From positions 1,903,451 to 1,967,450 of the forward strand of contig NZ_CP100355.1 of NCBI RefSeq assembly GCF_024204665.1: a DNA stretch of 64,000 nucleotides, written 5' to 3'. The position numbers were made by a program, and so were the translations under genes. This document shows, piece by piece, positions 60,050 to 64,000 of the stretch; within the stretch, counting starts at the first letter, position 1; each line of letters starts with the position of its first letter. The DNA comes from Natronosalvus rutilus. GTDB lineage: Archaea > Halobacteriota > Halobacteria > Halobacteriales > Natrialbaceae. The notes beneath the pieces were generated by a model. That model saw only the letters and a list, made by a program, of their open reading frames with translations. It searched no databases and was not told the origin of the DNA.

Positions 60050-62538
60050 TGTCCGATGACTTCCCACCGATGACGTCCGTCAAGCGGTGGCTGGTCACGA
60101 CGAACCACAAAGACGTCGGGATCCTCTACATGGCGACGGCCCTGTTCTTCTTGCTCTTCGGAGGGTTGATGGCGCTCCTGTTCCGAGCCCACCTCTGGCA
60201 GAGCGGCGGTGCCGGTCTCCTCTCCGACAGTTCCTACAACCAGGCGGTGACCGCCCACGGACTGTTGATGGTGTTCTGGTTCCTCTCGCCCATCGCCTCG
60301 GGCTTTGCGAACTACTTCGTCCCGCTCCAGATCGGGGCAAAAGACCTCGCGTTCCCCCGTTTGAACGCCCTGAGTTACTGGTTCTACCTGTTCTCGGGCG
60401 CCATGTTCATGATCTCGTTCTTCCAGGGCGGGACGTTCGAGGGTGGCTGGACGATGTACGCCCCGCTGAACGTGCCGACGTACACCCCCGCCGTGGAGGC
60501 GACCACCGGCGGAACCGCAACCATCCTCGCGTTGATGCTGTTCGTGATGTCGATCACGCTGGGGACGGTCAACTTCCTCACGACGATCCACCGCTCGCGC
60601 GCGGAAGGCCTCGGTCTGTGGAACATGCCGATGTTCACCTGGTCGTGGCTCATGACCATCTGGATGATGCTGTTCGCGTTCGCAGCCCTGCTCGCCGCGT
60701 TGCTGTTGCTCGGGATCGATCGCATCTTCTTGACCCAGTACTTCGCGACAGACCAGGGCTCGAGTCTGCTCTGGGCGCACGTCTTCTGGTTCTTCGGCCA
60801 CCCCGAGGTGTACATCGTCTTCTTCCCCGCGCTGGGGATCATGTTCGAGACGTTCCAGACCTTCTGTGGTCGGCGTCTCGTCGGTCGGAAGTGGGTCATC
60901 ATCGCGATGGTCCTCGTCGCGGTGCAGTCCTTCCTGGTCTGGATGCACCACATGTTCCTGACGACGATCAACCTCGAGATCAAGACGCTGTTCATGGCCA
61001 CGACCATCGGGATCTCGCTGCCGTTCGACCTGATGGTCTTCTCGCTCATCTACACGATGGTCAAGGGCCGGGTGCGGTTCACCACACCGTTCCTGTTTAG
61101 CCTGGGTGCACTCTTGCTGTTCATCCTCGGGGGCATCACCGGGGTGTTCCTCGGCGCCGTCGTGCTCGACTACGAGTTCCGTGGCACCTACTGGGTCGTC
61201 GCTCACTTCCACTACGTGATGGTCTCGGGCGTGACCGCGCTCGTCGCCGGTATCTACTATTGGTGGCCGAAGATCAGCGGGAAGATGTACGACGAAACCC
61301 TCGGAAAGATCCACTTCGCGATCTACTTCTTCGGGTTCAACCTGCTCTACTTCCCGATGTTCCTCGCCTGGGAGACCCCACGGCGCGTCTTCCACTTCGG
61401 TGAGGGACTGGAAATCTACCACCAGCTCGCGACGATCGGCGCGTTCATCTTCGGCGCGTCGTTCCTGCTCATGTTCTACATCCTAGGCAAGAGCCTGATC
61501 TCCGGCCCGGACGCGCCGGACAACCCGTGGGAGTTCTCCCGGACGGCCGAGTGGGCGATTCCGTCCCCACCCCCGCTCGAGAACTGGTCTGGTCGCCCGA
61601 GTTACGCGAGCGGTCGCCTCGAGTTCGTCGACGACGACTCGAGTGCCGCGACCGACGGCGGGACCGTCGCCGTTCCTGAGACGGGCCATGGTCACGCGAC
61701 GCCGGCAACGACTCAGCACGCCCACGAGGAAGAACACGCCGACCACGCCAGCATCTGGCCGTTCGGTATCGGACTCTCGCTGGCCGTCTTTTTCCTCGGG
61801 CTGTCTGGCCTGACGCCGTACGTCGCGGAGTTCGCCGCGGCGAACGGGGCCGACGTCTCCGCTCAAGAGCCGAGCATGCTCTCTCCGGCGCTGATCGTAC
61901 TCGGCGTGGGGATGCTCGGCTACACCCTCTGGAACTTCGGTATGGAACAGTTCAACGCCCCGGTGATGGACGTCGCCGAGCGCTGGCCGTTCGAGGGGGT
62001 CAACAACACGAAACTCGGCGTCTGGTTCTTCCTGGCGTCGGACGTGGTCGTCTTCGGAGCGGCCATCGGCGCGTTCGTGTTCATGCGCATCCACATGGGG
62101 TGGTCTGCCTGGGAGTTCGACGCGATCCCCATGGCCGGACTCGTCAACACCTACATCCTGTTGACCTCGAGTTTCACGGTCATCCTGGCGCTGGTGATGG
62201 CCGAACGCGGGAACAAGAAGGGCCTGCTCACGACGATGAGCGTGACGGTCCTGCTCGGCCTGACGTTCATGGGCGTCAAGGGCTGGGAGTGGAGCCAGAA
62301 GTTCTCTCACGGCGACTACTGGTTCAGCGGCCTCGAGTACTCGATCTATTACGTCACGACGGGCCTGCACGCCCTGCACGTGATCCTGGGGCTGCTCGTC
62401 GCCGGCTTCATGATCTACCGCGTGGCCACGGTCGACGCCTACCTCGAGGATCACCGGCCGGTCGAGTACTTCGGGCTCTACTGGCACTTCGTCGACATCG
62501 TTTGGGTGTTCCTGTTCCCGCTGTTCTACCTGATGTAG
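60049..62538 (+). CDS. coxA: Terminal oxidase subunit I + III fusion
   Basis: 829 residues joining two subunits of the haem-copper oxidase. Subunit I has the low-spin haem ligand His70 (TAHGLLMVFW), CuB ligands His251 with Tyr255 (GHPEVYIVFFP), His300 and His301 (MHHMF), and the haem ligands His386 and His388 (VVAHFHYVM). A His-rich linker (GHGHATP ... HAHEEEHADHA) leads to the subunit III part (about 570-829: WPFEGVNNTKLGVWFFLASD, LEDHRPVEYFGLYWHFVDIV). Fusion of I and III is known in haloarchaeal and some bacterial oxidases. It reduces oxygen and pumps protons; coxB overlaps it. Confidence 0.95.
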   Translation: MSDDFPPMTSVKRWLVTTNHKDVGILYMATALFFLLFGGLMALLFRAHLWQSGGAGLLSDSSYNQAVTAHGLLMVFWFLSPIASGFANYFVPLQIGAKDLAFPRLNALSYWFYLFSGAMFMISFFQGGTFEGGWTMYAPLNVPTYTPAVEATTGGTATILALMLFVMSITLGTVNFLTTIHRSRAEGLGLWNMPMFTWSWLMTIWMMLFAFAALLAALLLLGIDRIFLTQYFATDQGSSLLWAHVFWFFGHPEVYIVFFPALGIMFETFQTFCGRRLVGRKWVIIAMVLVAVQSFLVWMHHMFLTTINLEIKTLFMATTIGISLPFDLMVFSLIYTMVKGRVRFTTPFLFSLGALLLFILGGITGVFLGAVVLDYEFRGTYWVVAHFHYVMVSGVTALVAGIYYWWPKISGKMYDETLGKIHFAIYFFGFNLLYFPMFLAWETPRRVFHFGEGLEIYHQLATIGAFIFGASFLLMFYILGKSLISGPDAPDNPWEFSRTAEWAIPSPPPLENWSGRPSYASGRLEFVDDDSSAATDGGTVAVPETGHGHATPATTQHAHEEEHADHASIWPFGIGLSLAVFFLGLSGLTPYVAEFAAANGADVSAQEPSMLSPALIVLGVGMLGYTLWNFGMEQFNAPVMDVAERWPFEGVNNTKLGVWFFLASDVVVFGAAIGAFVFMRIHMGWSAWEFDAIPMAGLVNTYILLTSSFTVILALVMAERGNKKGLLTTMSVTVLLGLTFMGVKGWEWSQKFSHGDYWFSGLEYSIYYVTTGLHALHVILGLLVAGFMIYRVATVDAYLEDHRPVEYFGLYWHFVDIVWVFLFPLFYLM

Positions 62539-62741
62539 GCGGCGGGCGGGAGCCCCGACTGTTCTGTTTTCGCGTTCGAGGTGTTTTCAAGGTCCGTCCT
62601 GTTTCGTCTTCAGATACCCTCGAGCGGTGCATTTCGCGGTCAATTCACGGAGAACTGCCTCGAGAAGCTACTCTCGACCGCGTACTCGAGGACCTGGCTC
62701 GAGAATTCAGACTCGTCTGTCTTCGGTACTGCCGTCCAGCC

Positions 62742-64000
62742 CTACTTGGGCCGCGGCGTTGGCAACGACCGGTGCCGTCGCGGCGGAACCAGATAGTTCG
62801 CCCGGCGTCGAACGGTCATGTACTGGAGGATTCCGTTGTTCGTCCGCGCGCCGATTGCCGACTGTTCGGCGACGTCGGTCCCGTTCATCGCCTCGCGCGT
62901 TTTCACGAAGTCCTCGATGCGACGCTGGTGGGAGAGAAAGTGCAGGCCCGCCTCGTCGTCGTCCGTCGAGTTGAAGTCCCGACGAAGGATGATCGGTTCG
63001 TCGTTCTCGCGGGCACGCGCTGACTTCTGGGAGTGGCCCACGGTCCCGTACTCGCGGGCGTCCTCGAGCGTGTGCGCCGGGCAGTCGCCTAGCTGACTCG
63101 AGTCGCCGAGGTTGTCGCCCGCACCCTCGATTTTCCCCTCCTCAGCGTGGGCCGGGCAGAACATCTTTCGTTCGCGGATCGTTCGGCTGTCCTGTTCGTA
63201 CCACTGGTCGAGCGAGAGGCGAATGCGAGAAAGGTGCGTCGTGGTGCCCTCGGCGAACGGCCCCTCCTGGATTGTCACACGGTCCTCGGAGGCCTGGTTC
63301 TTTTTGAACCCGGATTTGAAGCCCATGAACATCGGAGCGTCCTCGGAGACGGGTTCGCTGTTGGGAATCCCGCGAACGCCGTCCTGATTTTCGGCGGGTA
63401 ATCCGGCCCCCGTGAACCCGGTTCTGCGTTCCTCGGCCTCGAGGACGCCCTCGAGCGTGGCCTCGACGTCGACGCCGTTGATCGACTCGAGTTCGCCGGT
63501 GAGCGCTTCTTCGGCGCTCAACACGACCGATCCGCGGTCACTGGCGAGGTGGAACATGGCGTCGTAGCTATCGAACTCGGGCGTCTCGATGGGTGCGAGC
63601 GCCGTCGGCTCGGGTAGGTCGACGTGCTCTGGCAGGGACTCGTCGAACCGGTCGAAGTAGGTGGGACCGTAGCCGACGGTGAACAGCAAGCCCTCGTTGC
63701 TCCGGGCGTAGGCTCGCTCGAGGGTTTCGAACGCCGTCTCGACCTGCGTGCGCTCTTCGTCGGTCGGACTGCCGCCGATGTACGAGAAGTGGAGGGTGAC
63801 GTGGTGTTCGGGGACGAGCGGGTTGCCGTGCTCGTCGGTCCGCTGGGCGGCCGTCCAGGCGTGCTGGCGCTCGGGGAGTTCCTCGAGGCCGCCGGCGTCG
63901 ACGCCTCGAGGCGGAGCGTCCGCATCTCCGCTCTCTCGATCCAGGCAGGCGGAGAGGGCGCTCGCACCGCCGATGGCGACGGCGCTACGGACGAAGGATC
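62742..64000 (-). CDS. Dyp-peroxidase-like Tat lipoprotein (N-terminus outside window)
   Basis: About 420 residues are visible and the start is beyond the right edge. The first visible residues (SFVRSAVAIGGASALSACLD) are the end of an export signal with a lipobox-like SAC, so a lipoprotein is likely. The rest has the layout of Dyp-type peroxidases (ferredoxin-like repeats, FMGFKSGFKKNQASEDRVTI, then GTTTHLSRIRLSLDQWYEQD), and is probably of the DUF7405 type. The classical GxxDG haem motif is not obvious, so peroxidase activity is uncertain. It is preceded by coxA on the other strand. Confidence 0.7.
   Translation of the reverse strand, partial: SFVRSAVAIGGASALSACLDRESGDADAPPRGVDAGGLEELPERQHAWTAAQRTDEHGNPLVPEHHVTLHFSYIGGSPTDEERTQVETAFETLERAYARSNEGLLFTVGYGPTYFDRFDESLPEHVDLPEPTALAPIETPEFDSYDAMFHLASDRGSVVLSAEEALTGELESINGVDVEATLEGVLEAEERRTGFTGAGLPAENQDGVRGIPNSEPVSEDAPMFMGFKSGFKKNQASEDRVTIQEGPFAEGTTTHLSRIRLSLDQWYEQDSRTIRERKMFCPAHAEEGKIEGAGDNLGDSSQLGDCPAHTLEDAREYGTVGHSQKSARARENDEPIILRRDFNSTDDDEAGLHFLSHQRRIEDFVKTREAMNGTDVAEQSAIGARTNNGILQYMTVRRRANYLVPPRRHRSLPTPRPK

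Overview
The window is chromosomal DNA of a halophilic archaeon (class Halobacteria). The signs are high GC content, strongly acidic proteins, Tat-type export signals, a PGF-CTERM sorting tail, leaderless genes with TATA elements about 25-30 bases upstream, and haloarchaea-specific families (HalOD1, HTH-10 bacterio-opsin activator, DUF7344, DUF106, DUF5806). Abundant CTCGAG and the gene families hint at a Natrialbales-like lineage, but that is a guess. No phage, IS transposase, CRISPR array or replication origin was found.

Layout. 1-4512: a cut-off rhomboid protease, the tuf-rps10 pair ending a translation operon, homoserine dehydrogenase with an ACT regulator, and a NifU-like protein. 4551-11634: an LVIVD-repeat surface protein, a ROK sugar kinase with a candidate TrmB operator, two TrmB-family regulators, a HalOD1 protein, a small winged-helix protein and a thiolase. 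11818-19737: a secreted beta-propeller protein, then a SipW/TasA-like surface-fibre cluster (membrane-anchored winged-helix regulator, three SipW-type secreted proteins of which one carries a von Willebrand A domain, a dedicated signal peptidase and a small secreted protein). 19929-28866: DUF5806, two related zinc-finger mini-proteins, rqcH (ribosome quality control), ilvD and a Tat-exported subtilase. 28867-29652: remnants, including the decayed 3' end of norB, beside a tRNA-Pro(GGG) gene. 29812-38017: small conserved genes, VOC protein, aldo/keto reductase, uridine kinase, formate dehydrogenase, CBS protein, YqeC-like protein.

38103-51387 is a catabolic block, almost all on the minus strand: KAS III-like enzyme, complete branched-chain-type (Liv) ABC transporter, SDR dehydrogenase, SCP-x thiolase with its DUF35 partner, HTH-10 regulator, acyl-CoA ligase, alpha/beta hydrolase, and a divergent MaoC hydratase. 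It looks like uptake, CoA activation and beta-oxidation-type breakdown of an unidentified carboxylic acid.

51556-57879 holds the adk / DUF106 / cmk / cbf5 genes that normally follow secY in haloarchaea, here split by an inserted secreted vWA-domain gene. 57939-62538 holds a small conserved gene, an amphi-Trp protein and a terminal oxidase (coxB plus a coxA-coxC fusion). The right edge cuts a Dyp-peroxidase-like lipoprotein.

The most interesting items are the SipW/TasA-like cluster with a vWA domain embedded in a TasA-type protein, the vWA gene splitting the adk-DUF106 pair, the probable ATT start of livM, and the TrmB-type palindrome at the sugar-kinase promoter.
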